Numbered from the stretch's first letter, positions 16,717 through 26,216 are shown. The stretch is 40,085 nucleotides of DNA from Leyella stercorea (GCF_019052365.1 NZ_JAHQUY010000028.1:1-40085); one strand, 5' to 3'. The notes: a model not told the origin generated them from the sequence alone. Program-made: numbers and translations.

Positions 16717-18507
16717 TTATCGCTTGATAAGTTTCTTCGTTACGGTCTGATTTCCGGCAGTAGCCTTCACGATGTACATACCCGGAGCGAGGTTGCTGTT
16801 AGAAACCTCAACGCCGTCGGCAGTATAGAGGCGTACTGTGCCTGAGAATCCGTCAACGTTCAGACGGTCGCCGCTGAACGAGAAGTCGGGCACTACAACC
16901 TTCTCAGCGTCGCGGATACCAGTTGTATGCTCGCCAAGAGCCACCTTCACACCATTCTCTATTCTGCCAGTAGCAGCATCTATAACGAGGACTACGATGG
17001 CGCAGTTGTCAGCATTCTGAATAGTAGAAGGCACATCCAAAGTTGTCTTGTAAGTAAGAGTCTTGTCAGCCTCAACATCAGCAGGGATACTACCCTCAAT
17101 ACCATTATAGCTATAGTTCATACGAGCCACATGATCCATGTCGACAGCAGCAGGATTGCCGAGCTTTTCGAAGCCGCCCATTTCTACCGAACCACCAGCA
17201 TAGTTGTTAGCCTGTGTATAGCCCTTCACGCCATCCTCAAGAAGCACGAACGAGAGGCGGTAGTCAATGCCCTTATGTTCGCTTACGAACGTAGTCAATG
17301 CTTCAACAGAAATCTTCGACTTGGTAGCGTCGGTGTATTCAGCGTTAGCTTCAACCCCCATCACTGGAACCCTTTCAGACACACTGTTGACAGCCGTCTT
17401 GAATGCATCAAAAGAAGGATCAATCGACGACTTAAGGTTACGATTGATATAACTGCTGGGATAGCCATCGAATTTTAGTTCTGCGTAAGAGTTCGTCTCC
17501 ATCGCATCTTGCCTATGTACAGCAATACCGATGAAGCGGTCAGGGAAAGCCTCAGAAGCCTTATGGACAGCTACGATACCTCTCGGGCAATTCGGACACC
17601 ATGTACCAGTGCCCTCCTCCACTATGATGCGCTGTACGGGCAGCGAGTTCTTCACGTTAAGACCGAGAACAAGCTCGCTGTTCGGAGCGTATGCGTCGTC
17701 CTTGCCGTTGATGCTAACCACGCGCATCTTCAGCGAGTGCTTGCCAGTAGTGCTGAACCCTTCGTGCTCGATAGCAAACGACTTGTCGATGTTCGAACCC
17801 ATTGTTGTCTTGAAGTCGCAAACGGTCTCCTCGCCGCCATCAATCGAATAGCCCACCTGCAGATTGCGCACAGCTACAGAACAGAGGTTCTTCACGCTGA
17901 ACTCTAACTTGCAAGGCTCGCCCTTCACAACAGCATATTCGTGAGTGTCGGTGTAGAGCATAAGGTCGAGCGGGAGGTTGTCGCCCGTGATTCTTGCCTG
18001 GATAGCAAGCGCCTTTGCCGACTCTCCCTTCTGTGTAGCGTAGTTTTGCCAGCCGTCGCCGAGGTCAGCCCAGCAGCCATTCTCAGAGAAAGTAGTAGTC
18101 ATGCCCAAAGACACAGCCGAACCAGTATAGCTATAGCCGATGTAGAAGCCTTCGCCGTCAATCTCGTAAGGCGTAGTGAGCGCCACTTCGTTCCATCCCT
18201 TGTAAGCAACCGACGCCTTCTTTGTAACGATAGGGTCGGCGTTGAGGTCTTTCGTTACGAACACCTCTACGTCGTCAGCCTGCGCAGCCAAGCCATATTT
18301 CACGGCAGAAACGGTGAAGCCCTTATAAAGCTGAGCCACTTCAGCCGGAATATAGATTGCGCCCTTCGCAGCAGTCTTTGTGCCGAACGCCACCGGGTCT
18401 ACGCCGTTGCAATAGCCCCAATAGGTCTTAGCCGCATTGATAGGCAGACAGAACATCATCGCCAGCAAAGCGACAACGGCTATGAATTGCTTTCTATTAA
18501 TAGTCAT
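16717..18507 (-). CDS. Omp28-like thioredoxin-fold secreted protein with T9SS-like tail
   Basis: A 596-residue exported protein with a signal peptide (about residues 1-25). An N-terminal beta-rich domain (about 27-190) is followed by an immunoglobulin-like segment (about 195-290). Next comes an Omp28/thioredoxin-like domain with the redox motif Thr-Trp-Cys-Pro-Asn-Cys-Pro near residue 305 and the Phe-Asp-Gly-Tyr-Pro-Ser-Ser segment that plays the cis-proline role. The protein ends in a T9SS-type tail (Val-Arg-Leu-Tyr-Thr-Ala-Asp-Gly ... Gly-Met-Tyr-Ile-Val-Lys-Ala). The CxxC suggests a thiol-active surface protein. It lies 15 bases downstream of the 633-residue paralogue, so they form an operon. 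The 220-base gap to the next gene (16496-16716) shows no clear promoter. Confidence 0.85.
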   Translation of the reverse strand: MTINRKQFIAVVALLAMMFCLPINAAKTYWGYCNGVDPVAFGTKTAAKGAIYIPAEVAQLYKGFTVSAVKYGLAAQADDVEVFVTKDLNADPIVTKKASVAYKGWNEVALTTPYEIDGEGFYIGYSYTGSAVSLGMTTTFSENGCWADLGDGWQNYATQKGESAKALAIQARITGDNLPLDLMLYTDTHEYAVVKGEPCKLEFSVKNLCSVAVRNLQVGYSIDGGEETVCDFKTTMGSNIDKSFAIEHEGFSTTGKHSLKMRVVSINGKDDAYAPNSELVLGLNVKNSLPVQRIIVEEGTGTWCPNCPRGIVAVHKASEAFPDRFIGIAVHRQDAMETNSYAELKFDGYPSSYINRNLKSSIDPSFDAFKTAVNSVSERVPVMGVEANAEYTDATKSKISVEALTTFVSEHKGIDYRLSFVLLEDGVKGYTQANNYAGGSVEMGGFEKLGNPAAVDMDHVARMNYSYNGIEGSIPADVEADKTLTYKTTLDVPSTIQNADNCAIVVLVIDAATGRIENGVKVALGEHTTGIRDAEKVVVPDFSFSGDRLNVDGFSGTVRLYTADGVEVSNSNLAPGMYIVKATAGNQTVTKKLIKR

Positions 18508-18522
18508 AAGTCAGAATTTAAA

Positions 18523-20424
18523 TTAGTTTTTTACAATCACTTTCTGAGTATAAACACGCTCGCCGTCGGTAGCCTTCACGATGTAAAGACCTGCGCCGAG
18601 GTTATGAGCAGACACCTTGCGACCAACTACGTCGCAAACCTCCATAATGCGGAAACCCTCATTGGCAACCACTACGCCACCTATCACGAAGAACGGACGC
18701 TCAGCGCCTACGGTTGCAGAAGTGATGCCGGTAGTCTTTGTGCAAGCCAGCTGCTGTGTGTTGTATACGCGGCGCTTCAGAGCGTCGGTGTTGAAGTTGC
18801 TTACGAATGTAACGACGCGCATGTTGTCAACGTTCCATCCGTCCTGCAGCTCTACAGAGTAGTTCTGTTCGAAGTCGTACTTAGTGATATCGAGTTTGTC
18901 GCCCCAAGCCGAACTGCTGAGCACCTTGCGGAGCACGCCGTCCTGCACGTAGCTGTTGCCCGTAGCACCTTCCTGTTCCGTACTCTTGATTTTGTCCTCA
19001 AAGAGCCATGTAGTGAGTCGCAGCTCATCCTGCATCGGCATCTCGCAGACACCTGCATGTCCGCTCACCTTGATGTTGAGCATCTTGCCGTCGAGTTTGT
19101 TGTCGATGTTCAGCGAAACGAACGAAGGCTCCTGCTTCACGGCGCTGAGGATAGCATTGGTCTGCTCCTCATAGTCGACGAAGTAAGCCGGACCCGGGTC
19201 TTCCATGCCAGAGATAGGCAGACGGTCGAAGCAAACAGCCGGCACGAACGGCTTCTTAGCCTTGCCGTAAAGTTCCTCGTAGTCGTCGTCCTCGTCAATC
19301 ACGAACTGGTCGTCGACGCCTTTATAGTTGCGATGATGCTTCACCCACACGAAGTCGTCCTTGTCCTCGCGCTCGTTGAACACCGATGCGTACATCTCAT
19401 CGGCAGCCGGAATGCCGTCGTAGGCTTCGGACGTGAACTGCTCGAAGAGCACCTTGCGTGCTACCGCCTTGGAGCCTTCCTTGATGCAATAGCCAAGACG
19501 GCTGAGCGTGTTGTCAGAAGGATGCGGGTCTTTCTCGCCATTCACCTCGCTGATGGTGAAGTCGGTTGTCACGTTGCCCTCCACCGGGATGGCGATGCCG
19601 TCGAGCTTCAGCTTCTGCGGAACGTTGTTCGGAATGTTCAGACCCTCGAACTTCAGTTCCTTCTTCACGGTCTGCGAAGCAGTCTTCGAGTTGGTTGAGA
19701 GCGTGAACGACGTAACCGGAGTCTTGCCGTTGTTCTGCACATAAGCGTAGTAAGAACGCGGTTCGTTCTGCGTCATGTAGTCGCTGCCGTTCGCCGGTTC
19801 TATCTTTATGAACGAGATATCGTTCTCCGGCGACTTGCTGCCTTCTATCACCGCACGCACACATACATTCTTGTTAATGCCAGCCGTGTTGTCGTACCAG
19901 TTGTCCTCGCCCGTATTGTATCCGTAGAGGTTGTTGTTAGGCACCGCATACGGACTCTGGTCGAAGAGAATACAGTCGAACGGTTCGCCTTGTTCGAGCA
20001 TGAGCTGATAGCCTACATAGAGGTCCATACCTTTATATATAGTGACCGGCTTGGTCAGCTTCACGGTGTTCCAGCCCTCAGCATAGTCGGTTGTAGAACC
20101 CGAGCCGAGCGTTGTTGTGCTCATATAGTTGATATGGTTGCACACGAACACCTTAGCCTCAGAACCGCGCTTCGGCTTCACGGCGAACTCTACGGCTGTA
20201 ATCTTGTCGCCCTCGTACTTGTCGAGCAAGTCGGAGGTGAAGTAAGCCGCAGCCTGGTAGATGCCCGGACCTTCCACGCCCTGCAGAATGAGCCCGCTAC
20301 TGTATTCGGTCGTACAATATCCGAGTCGCATTGTATCGTCGGCTGATTGCGCAAACAAGTCTGCCCCGTTAAGGGGTAGACTTGTCAGTGCAAGCAGAAA
20401 TAAAGAATTTCTGAATGATTTCAT
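18523..20424 (-). CDS. Omp28-like secreted protein lacking the CxxC, T9SS-like tail
   Basis: A 633-residue paralogue of the downstream gene. It has a signal peptide (about residues 1-25), an N-terminal beta-rich domain beginning Leu-Gly-Tyr-Cys, an Ig-like middle with Asn-Gly-Lys-Thr-Pro-Val, and a region aligning with the Omp28/thioredoxin-like domain (Val-Leu-Phe-Glu-Gln-Phe-Thr-Ser-Glu). Where the paralogue has Trp-Cys-Pro-Asn-Cys, this one reads Ala-Tyr-Asp-Gly-Ile-Pro, so the redox pair is lost and the domain is probably structural or binding. The tail (Cys-Asp-Val-Val-Gly-Arg-Lys ... Gly-Leu-Tyr-Ile-Val-Lys-Ala) is a T9SS-type sorting signal. It lies 28 bases after the 1109-residue gene, in the same operon. 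Confidence 0.83.
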   Translation of the reverse strand: MKSFRNSLFLLALTSLPLNGADLFAQSADDTMRLGYCTTEYSSGLILQGVEGPGIYQAAAYFTSDLLDKYEGDKITAVEFAVKPKRGSEAKVFVCNHINYMSTTTLGSGSTTDYAEGWNTVKLTKPVTIYKGMDLYVGYQLMLEQGEPFDCILFDQSPYAVPNNNLYGYNTGEDNWYDNTAGINKNVCVRAVIEGSKSPENDISFIKIEPANGSDYMTQNEPRSYYAYVQNNGKTPVTSFTLSTNSKTASQTVKKELKFEGLNIPNNVPQKLKLDGIAIPVEGNVTTDFTISEVNGEKDPHPSDNTLSRLGYCIKEGSKAVARKVLFEQFTSEAYDGIPAADEMYASVFNEREDKDDFVWVKHHRNYKGVDDQFVIDEDDDYEELYGKAKKPFVPAVCFDRLPISGMEDPGPAYFVDYEEQTNAILSAVKQEPSFVSLNIDNKLDGKMLNIKVSGHAGVCEMPMQDELRLTTWLFEDKIKSTEQEGATGNSYVQDGVLRKVLSSSAWGDKLDITKYDFEQNYSVELQDGWNVDNMRVVTFVSNFNTDALKRRVYNTQQLACTKTTGITSATVGAERPFFVIGGVVVANEGFRIMEVCDVVGRKVSAHNLGAGLYIVKATDGERVYTQKVIVKN

Positions 20425-20452
20425 TGTCGAATGTTTTGTTTGAAATAGACAT

Positions 20453-23400
20453 TTACTTTGTAACGTAAAGCTTCACGTTGCTCTGCTTTCCGTCGGCAGC
20501 TGTGAGGCGCACCACGTAGATGCCCTTAGCCAGACCGAGATAGAGCTGTCCGCCCTTCACGTCGGCGCTCTTCACGAGCTTGCCGTCCACGCTGTACACA
20601 GCCACCTTGCTTACTGCGTCCTCGAACGAGAGCACGCCGCTATTGCCGTCGTAGCTGAACTGTGTGCCGAGCACCTTTGTAGAGGTGATGCCGGTAGAGT
20701 TCTCAACAGCGAGGTAGAGCAATGCAGCCGACTCCCACGGAGTAGCCTTGCCGATAGTATGCTCGTACGACTCAGAGAACGAGAGTGAGCGGTTCACGCC
20801 CGAGCTGCTGTTAGCGCTGAAGACATTGAAGAGAGCACAGAAGCGCTGCTCCTTAGGCACTTCGCCCACGCGGTCGACAACGATAACGAGGTTCTGTGTC
20901 GGGTCGTACTCGAACGGAGTGTCGAGCGTGAAGGTGAGCATGTTGTCAGTACCCGGTTCGAGCACCATTGTGCCGTCGTAAACGAGTGTGAGGTCGCTCG
21001 GCTTCATTGCGTCTTCGCCAGAAGCGAAGCCCTTCATAGAGGTGTGACCCATATAGATCTTCACTTCGCTCTCGGCTGTGCGGTCGGTGAGGTTGCTGTT
21101 GCCGCTGTATACGTAACCGATGCGCTTGATCTGGTCGCCAGCCTGACCGTTGATTTCCTTAGCATAGTAGATATGCTCGGTGTGGTCGTATGTAGACCAG
21201 TAGACAACCGGACCGTGAGTATCTACGCTCTCGTCCTTCTTGCTTGTAACCACCTTGTTCCAAACAGCGTTGTCCTTGTCGAGCACCTTCAGTTCGATAG
21301 GATCAGAAACGTTGTTGTTTGCGTTAGCGTCGCCCTCGAGCACCACCTCGCCGTAGAAGTTGAAGATGCCCTCAACGGTCGGACGGAACTTAACCTGAAC
21401 CTTCTTTGTAGCGTCGGGCTTGATAGCCGGCACGTCTGTAGTCTCGCCTACAACCACCTTCTCGCCGTCGACGTCGCAGAGCACTCTCACCTTATAGTTG
21501 GTCTGCTCCTTAGAGCCTACGTTGCGTACGGTTACGGTGCAGGTATTGTCGCGCTCGGCAACAGCTTCTCTCACGTCGCCAATCTCTGTAGCCTGCATAT
21601 CGTTCTCCATGATTTCCTCAACCTTGAAGCCGTACAGACGGAACGAGTTGTACTCCTGATGTGTAGCGATAGAGAGACCGTAGTAGTAGATGCCGTCCTC
21701 GGGAGCGGTGAACTTATCCTCTATCCAAGAGCGCTCGTAGCCGTTGCACTCGATAGCCGGCTCGTCGGTGAGCACGGTTGCGCCGTCGAGGTTCTCGTTG
21801 GTTCTGCCCATAGTGGTCTTGAGGTCGTACGAGCAGTTCATCTCGTTCTCGTAGAAGTCGGCAGCGACGCGGTATGTCTTGCCACCCTTCAGACGGAGAG
21901 CCGGCGAGAACAATGTGCCAGAGATGTCGCTTGAGCTACCGTAAGCGGTAAGACACTTGTTCCACTCGACGAAGTTGAACTGGAGTCCGCCGTACATATA
22001 GTTGGTCCAGAGGTCTGCCTTGTCCTGAGTGTCGGTGAGCAAGTCAACCGGCGGAACGAGAGCCGCACCAGCCATCACGGCGTCGGTCTTAGCCACGCCG
22101 CCTGCGCCTGCCTTTGTGCAAGCCTGAATCAGGTAAGAATACTTAGCGATGTCGCCGAGAGTATTGTCGACGAACGAGGTAGCCTTGAGGTTCTCAGCAA
22201 CCACCTTGTTGTCGGGCAGACGTGTAATCTTGTATGTGAGTTCAGAAGCTACGATGAAGCCGTTGTTCAGACCGTCGGTCGGAGCGCTCCAAGAAATCTT
22301 GAGTCCGTCGCCGCTCTTCTCGATAGCAACGTCTGCAGGAGCAGCCGGAACGTCTGAGCCTACGCAGCAGCGGATGCTGTCAGGCACGCCAAGCTCGCCC
22401 GATACGCGCGACGGAACAACATAGTATGTGTTGATGCCGTTCTTCGCCTTGCTGTCTACATACTGCATCGCCTCGCCCATCTTGCCGTCGGCAGGTACGG
22501 TGGCGACGAGTTCTGAAACGCTCGACGAGAGCAGTTCCTTAGAAGTGATGCGGTCGCTTGTAGCTACGCCGTCCTTCTTGCGGTAGATGCGCACTTCCTT
22601 AAGGGCGCTGAGCTCAGAGCCGTCCCATGCCTTCGACGGGTTGGTCCAAGAGAGCGTTGCGCTCAATGCACCTGCAGCATCTGGTGTGACGTTGAGGTTC
22701 TTCACCTGACCGGCTGCTGTCTGCTTGTCGGCAGCGAGGTACGGCATGTAAAGACCTGCGAACCAGTTGCCGGGCAGGAAGCTGCTGTGCTGAACGGCTG
22801 TGTAGCAGCTCTTCTTCGTAAGTTTGTCGGTGTCGATAGTGAAGATGCGTGTAGCGCCCGTCTCCAATGCCGGCAGCCAATAGACCATGCCCGTATTGTT
22901 GTCGATAGATACAGAACCGAACTGTGCCAGGATGATGGCAGAGTTGCTCTCGTCCTTTATCTCATGTGCAGAAATCTGCTGGAAGTCGCTGTCATAGATT
23001 GCGAGTTCGGTACCGCCGTTGTATTCAACTTCCTTGCCTTCTTCGTTTTTCTTCTTCATCCACTTCGGACGCACTACGTACATTCTGCCGTGAGCGTCGA
23101 AGCAGAACTCGTAGATGATGTCGTTATCGAAGTCCATCACCTTCTCGTACTGGCCGGTCTCTACATCAATGGTATAGAGAATGGAATGGCCTACCGAGCC
23201 GTCTTCGTTCCAGCCGTAGCCCACAGCGAAGAATGTGTCGCTCGACGGGTCGTAAGCCATGTCGTAGAGCGCATTGCGCAGCGTGCCACCATAGCCGTTG
23301 CCGTACCATGCCTTCTGCTCGTCTTCGGTGAACGAGCGGATGTGCAGGGTGTCGCCGGTCTCAAGGTCGATTCTTGAGAAGTGTTTCACCATCTGACTGA

Positions 23401-23782
23401 ACGTATAGTCGTACGTGAAGAAACCGTAGTAATACTTGCCGTCTGAAGCACCGCATGTCAGACCGTACTGCTGACTGCCCACTTCATCATTATACTGATA
23501 GTAGCGGATAGTCTCGAAGTTGGCAGGATTCTTCGACTTGAACTTGATGAGCGAACGCTTCTTGCTCGCATCCATGCGCTCGCAGGCATAAATGGTTACG
23601 CCATCCGACTTGTCATCAATTGCAGAAGGAACCAATGATGGGGTTTCTGGTGCCCATGCCGGAGCAGCAAAGGCTGTCGCTGGTGTGAACGGCTTCGGGA
23701 ACTGATGCACGCCACCCTGTCCGTAAGAAGGCAGGCAGAACAAGCCAGCCATCGCGAGACCTAACATGTAGTAGTGTTTCAT
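20453..23782 (-). CDS. Large secreted protein with fibronectin III and CARDB-like domains, T9SS-like tail
   Basis: A 1109-residue exported protein and the first gene of the minus-strand operon. A signal peptide (about 1-21) precedes a region of about 330 residues with repeated Tyr/Gly/Asp-rich blades that looks like a beta-propeller. Two fibronectin III-like domains follow (about 365-475 and 480-570), then a jelly-roll-like segment (about 580-725), a CARDB-like Ig domain (about 730-840), a further beta domain similar to the N-termini of the two Omp28-like paralogues, and a T9SS-type tail ending Gly-Ile-Tyr-Val-Val-Arg-Leu. It probably acts as a surface adhesin or glycan/protein-binding scaffold. 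No catalytic motif is evident. Confidence 0.82.
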   Translation of the reverse strand: MKHYYMLGLAMAGLFCLPSYGQGGVHQFPKPFTPATAFAAPAWAPETPSLVPSAIDDKSDGVTIYACERMDASKKRSLIKFKSKNPANFETIRYYQYNDEVGSQQYGLTCGASDGKYYYGFFTYDYTFSQMVKHFSRIDLETGDTLHIRSFTEDEQKAWYGNGYGGTLRNALYDMAYDPSSDTFFAVGYGWNEDGSVGHSILYTIDVETGQYEKVMDFDNDIIYEFCFDAHGRMYVVRPKWMKKKNEEGKEVEYNGGTELAIYDSDFQQISAHEIKDESNSAIILAQFGSVSIDNNTGMVYWLPALETGATRIFTIDTDKLTKKSCYTAVQHSSFLPGNWFAGLYMPYLAADKQTAAGQVKNLNVTPDAAGALSATLSWTNPSKAWDGSELSALKEVRIYRKKDGVATSDRITSKELLSSSVSELVATVPADGKMGEAMQYVDSKAKNGINTYYVVPSRVSGELGVPDSIRCCVGSDVPAAPADVAIEKSGDGLKISWSAPTDGLNNGFIVASELTYKITRLPDNKVVAENLKATSFVDNTLGDIAKYSYLIQACTKAGAGGVAKTDAVMAGAALVPPVDLLTDTQDKADLWTNYMYGGLQFNFVEWNKCLTAYGSSSDISGTLFSPALRLKGGKTYRVAADFYENEMNCSYDLKTTMGRTNENLDGATVLTDEPAIECNGYERSWIEDKFTAPEDGIYYYGLSIATHQEYNSFRLYGFKVEEIMENDMQATEIGDVREAVAERDNTCTVTVRNVGSKEQTNYKVRVLCDVDGEKVVVGETTDVPAIKPDATKKVQVKFRPTVEGIFNFYGEVVLEGDANANNNVSDPIELKVLDKDNAVWNKVVTSKKDESVDTHGPVVYWSTYDHTEHIYYAKEINGQAGDQIKRIGYVYSGNSNLTDRTAESEVKIYMGHTSMKGFASGEDAMKPSDLTLVYDGTMVLEPGTDNMLTFTLDTPFEYDPTQNLVIVVDRVGEVPKEQRFCALFNVFSANSSSGVNRSLSFSESYEHTIGKATPWESAALLYLAVENSTGITSTKVLGTQFSYDGNSGVLSFEDAVSKVAVYSVDGKLVKSADVKGGQLYLGLAKGIYVVRLTAADGKQSNVKLYVTK

Positions 23783-23813
23783 AATACGATGATTTTAGTT
23801 AGATAATTTGTCG

Positions 23814-23821
23814 CAAATATA
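23814..23821 (-). promoter_or_regulatory. -7-like element of the secreted-protein operon
   Basis: On the minus strand this reads TATATTTG, a match to TAnnTTTG, 31 bases before the ATG of the 1109-residue gene. A -33 box is not clear. Confidence 0.5.
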
Positions 23822-23961
23822 CTATTTAATCTTGAAACCAATGACATTTCGGCTAAAAAAGTTTAACATCAGACTATAAAATGCTAAATATTTTACACAA
23901 TCAGGTGACGTAACGACACTTTTCCGCTCTGTTTGCGCACACCAAAAGCTCAACACTTATC

Positions 23962-24093
23962 ATCGGGCGGCGGACGGAATCCGATCGGACGGCGAACGGA
24001 ATCTGATCGGGCGGCGGACGGAATCCAATCGGACGGCGAACGGAATCCGATCGGACGGCGGACGGAATCTGATCGGACGGCGGACGGAGCACG
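23962..24093. repeat. Six-unit 22-bp tandem repeat (minisatellite)
   Basis: Six contiguous 22-base units start at 23962, 23984, 24006, 24028, 24050 and 24072. Each begins ATCGGRCGGCG, continues RACGGAAT and ends in a two- to three-base variable part; the last unit is diverged at its end. There are no spacers, so this is not a CRISPR array. The high GC contrasts sharply with AT-rich flanks. Unit length is not a multiple of three. Confidence 0.95.
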
Positions 24094-24216
24094 ATGACAA
24101 AACGCTGCAAACTGGGCTAAAAAAGTAGCGGAGGTCATAAAGCTTTACACACATTATATAATATATAAGCACAACAAAAAAGTGGCTGCAACAAGCATAT
24201 TGTCAGAAAAAAGCAG

Positions 24217-24224
24217 TAAATTTG
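24217..24224 (+). promoter_or_regulatory. -7-like element upstream of the fucosidase gene
   Basis: TAAATTTG fits TAnnTTTG and lies 83 bases before the ATG at 24308. No TTTG was found at the -33 position, so the promoter is only half supported. Confidence 0.5.
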
Positions 24225-24307
24225 CAGAATTAACAGCTACTTTTTAAAAACAGCATACAAGGTTGAAAGAATCTACACGAAGTATTAAAAATCAAAATAT
24301 ACAAGCA

Positions 24308-26194
24308 ATGAACCGCAAACTTATCCTTTCGTCAGCAATAGCTCTTGCCAGCCTCACCGCGTCGGCACAGAGCTCAGTAAAGGCGCCTGCCCCTATCCTG
24401 CCGCTCCCCGAGCAGAAGCAGATCGACTGGCAGCGCATGGAGACCTACGCCTTCATCCACTTCGGTCTGAACACGTTCAACGACCGCGAATGGGGCTACG
24501 GCGACTCCGACCCTGCTACGTTCAACCCCACACGCCTCGACTGCGAGCAGTGGGCAAAGACGCTCGTGGCTGCGGGCATGAAGGGCGTTATTCTCACAGC
24601 TAAGCATCACGACGGATTCTGTCTGTGGCCTTTCGAGGGCAACGACTACAACGTGACACGCTCGCCCTACAAGAACGGCAAGGGCAACATCGTGCGCGAA
24701 CTGTCTGACGCCTGCAAGAAGTACGGACTGAAGTTCGCGGTGTATCTCTCGCCGTGGGACCGATCGCGTGCCGACTATGCTACGCCGGGCTACCTGCCCT
24801 ACTTCTACGCTCAGCTCCACGACCTGCTCACCAACTACGGCGACGTGTTCGAGGTGTGGTTCGACGGAGCCAACGGCGGCGACGGCTACTATGGCGGAGC
24901 AAAGGACTCGCGCACTATCGACCGCAAGAACTACTACAACTACCCGCATATCTTCGCCATGCTCGACAGCATTCAGCCCAACGCCGTGGTGTTCGGCGAC
25001 GGCGGACCAGGATGCCGCTGGGTAGGCAACGAGAAGGGCTTCGCAGGCGAGACCAACTGGGCGTTCCTGCGCAAGAACACGGTTTATCCGGGCTACCCCA
25101 ACTACCCCGAACTGCAGTACGGACACGCCGACGGCGACCAGTGGACGGCTGCCGAGTGCGACGTGTCTATCCGTCCGGGATGGTTCTACCATCCGGAGGA
25201 GGACGACCGTGTGAAGTCGCCCGAACAGCTTGCCGACCTCTACTACCGCTCGGTGGGTCACAACGCTACGCTGCTGCTCAACTTCCCCGTCGACCGCGAA
25301 GGTCTCATCCATCCCATCGACTCGGCTAACGCCGTCAACTTCCACAAGATGATTCAGCGTGAGCTGCAGCATAACCTCGTGGCTGGCATGACACCGAAGG
25401 TGAGCAACGAGCGCGGAAAGGCGTTCACAGCAAAGGCGATGACCGACGACTCATGGGACACCTACTGGGCTACTGGCGACGGCGTCACATCGGCTACCAT
25501 CACGTTCGACTTCAAGAAGCCGCAGCTCATGAACCGCATCATGCTGCAGGAGTACATACCGCTCGGACAGCGCGTGAAGAAGTTCGCCGTAGAGTATCTC
25601 GACGGCAAGACATGGCGCAGCGTTGAGCAGGGCGAGGAGACAACCACCATCGGCTACAAGCGCCTGCTGCGCTTCCGCACCGTGGAGGCAAAGAGCGTGC
25701 GCGTGCGCATCATCGACTCGCGCGGACCTATCTGCCTCAACAACGTGGGCATCTACTACGGCGGCAAGGACGCACAGCTAACATGGAACCCCACAGCCGA
25801 GGCAATAAAGTCTCTGCCGTTCTCTATCCTCGGCGCCGACAAGGCTGAGTGGGATAAGGCTACCGACCGCAACCCGCAGACCGTTTGGTTCTGCAAAGGC
25901 AACGAAGTGCTCATCGACCTTGGCAGCGAGCAGGAGATTTCCGCATTGCAGTATCTGCCCGATCAGAGCGAAGGCAGACGCGGACTCATCCATACATACA
26001 CCATCGCGGCGTGCGACGCCAAGGGCGGCAACGAGCGTGTGCTGAAGAGCGGCGAGTTCTCTAACCTGCAGAACAACCCTATCCTGCAGACCGTATCGTT
26101 CAACGCTACAAAGACACGCTACCTGAAGCTGCGCGCCGAGCGCATGGTCGTAGCTGGCGAAGCAATGGGCATCGCCGAACTGGGCGTCAAGTAA
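24308..26194 (+). CDS. Alpha-L-fucosidase, GH29, with discoidin domains
   Basis: A 628-residue exported glycosidase that removes terminal alpha-L-fucose from glycans. I start at ATG 24308 because it gives a clean signal peptide (Met-Asn-Arg-Lys-Leu, hydrophobic core, Ala-Ser-Ala-Gln). The GH29 catalytic domain (about residues 35-350) shows Phe-Ile-His-Phe-Gly-Leu-Asn, Thr-Ala-Lys-His-His-Asp-Gly-Phe and the nucleophile region Val-Trp-Phe-Asp-Gly-Ala-Asn with D186. Two discoidin-like (F5/8 type C) modules follow (about 365-485 and 500-625) and probably bind sugars. A GH20 hexosaminidase lies 3.2 kb downstream, fitting attack on host or milk-type glycans. The gene is followed by a dispersed palindrome. 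Confidence 0.93.
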   Translation: MNRKLILSSAIALASLTASAQSSVKAPAPILPLPEQKQIDWQRMETYAFIHFGLNTFNDREWGYGDSDPATFNPTRLDCEQWAKTLVAAGMKGVILTAKHHDGFCLWPFEGNDYNVTRSPYKNGKGNIVRELSDACKKYGLKFAVYLSPWDRSRADYATPGYLPYFYAQLHDLLTNYGDVFEVWFDGANGGDGYYGGAKDSRTIDRKNYYNYPHIFAMLDSIQPNAVVFGDGGPGCRWVGNEKGFAGETNWAFLRKNTVYPGYPNYPELQYGHADGDQWTAAECDVSIRPGWFYHPEEDDRVKSPEQLADLYYRSVGHNATLLLNFPVDREGLIHPIDSANAVNFHKMIQRELQHNLVAGMTPKVSNERGKAFTAKAMTDDSWDTYWATGDGVTSATITFDFKKPQLMNRIMLQEYIPLGQRVKKFAVEYLDGKTWRSVEQGEETTTIGYKRLLRFRTVEAKSVRVRIIDSRGPICLNNVGIYYGGKDAQLTWNPTAEAIKSLPFSILGADKAEWDKATDRNPQTVWFCKGNEVLIDLGSEQEISALQYLPDQSEGRRGLIHTYTIAACDAKGGNERVLKSGEFSNLQNNPILQTVSFNATKTRYLKLRAERMVVAGEAMGIAELGVK

Positions 26195-26216
26195 TATTAA
26201 GATAACAATACTAATG

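Larger units (their letters stand above)
23783..24307. other. Non-coding divergent region between the secreted-protein operon and the fucosidase gene
   Basis: These 525 bases separate two divergent transcription units. They hold the -7-like element of the minus-strand operon (23814-23821), a GC-rich tandem repeat (23962-24093) and the -7-like element of the fucosidase gene (24217-24224). The sequence outside the repeat is AT-rich. Minus-strand reading frames across the repeat are by-products of the repeat and are not called as genes. Confidence 0.7.

Noticed and set aside
17941..19698. Plus-strand open frame of 585 codons opposite two secreted-protein genes
   Set aside because: It crosses two well-supported minus-strand genes and has no start signal, domain or plausible composition.
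23962..24093. Possible CRISPR array
   Set aside because: Units are contiguous with no unique spacers and no cas genes are present.
23901..24172. Three overlapping minus-strand frames encoding Ser-Val-Arg-Arg-Pro repeats
   Set aside because: They exist only because the 22-bp tandem repeat has no stop in any minus frame; there is no start signal or homology.
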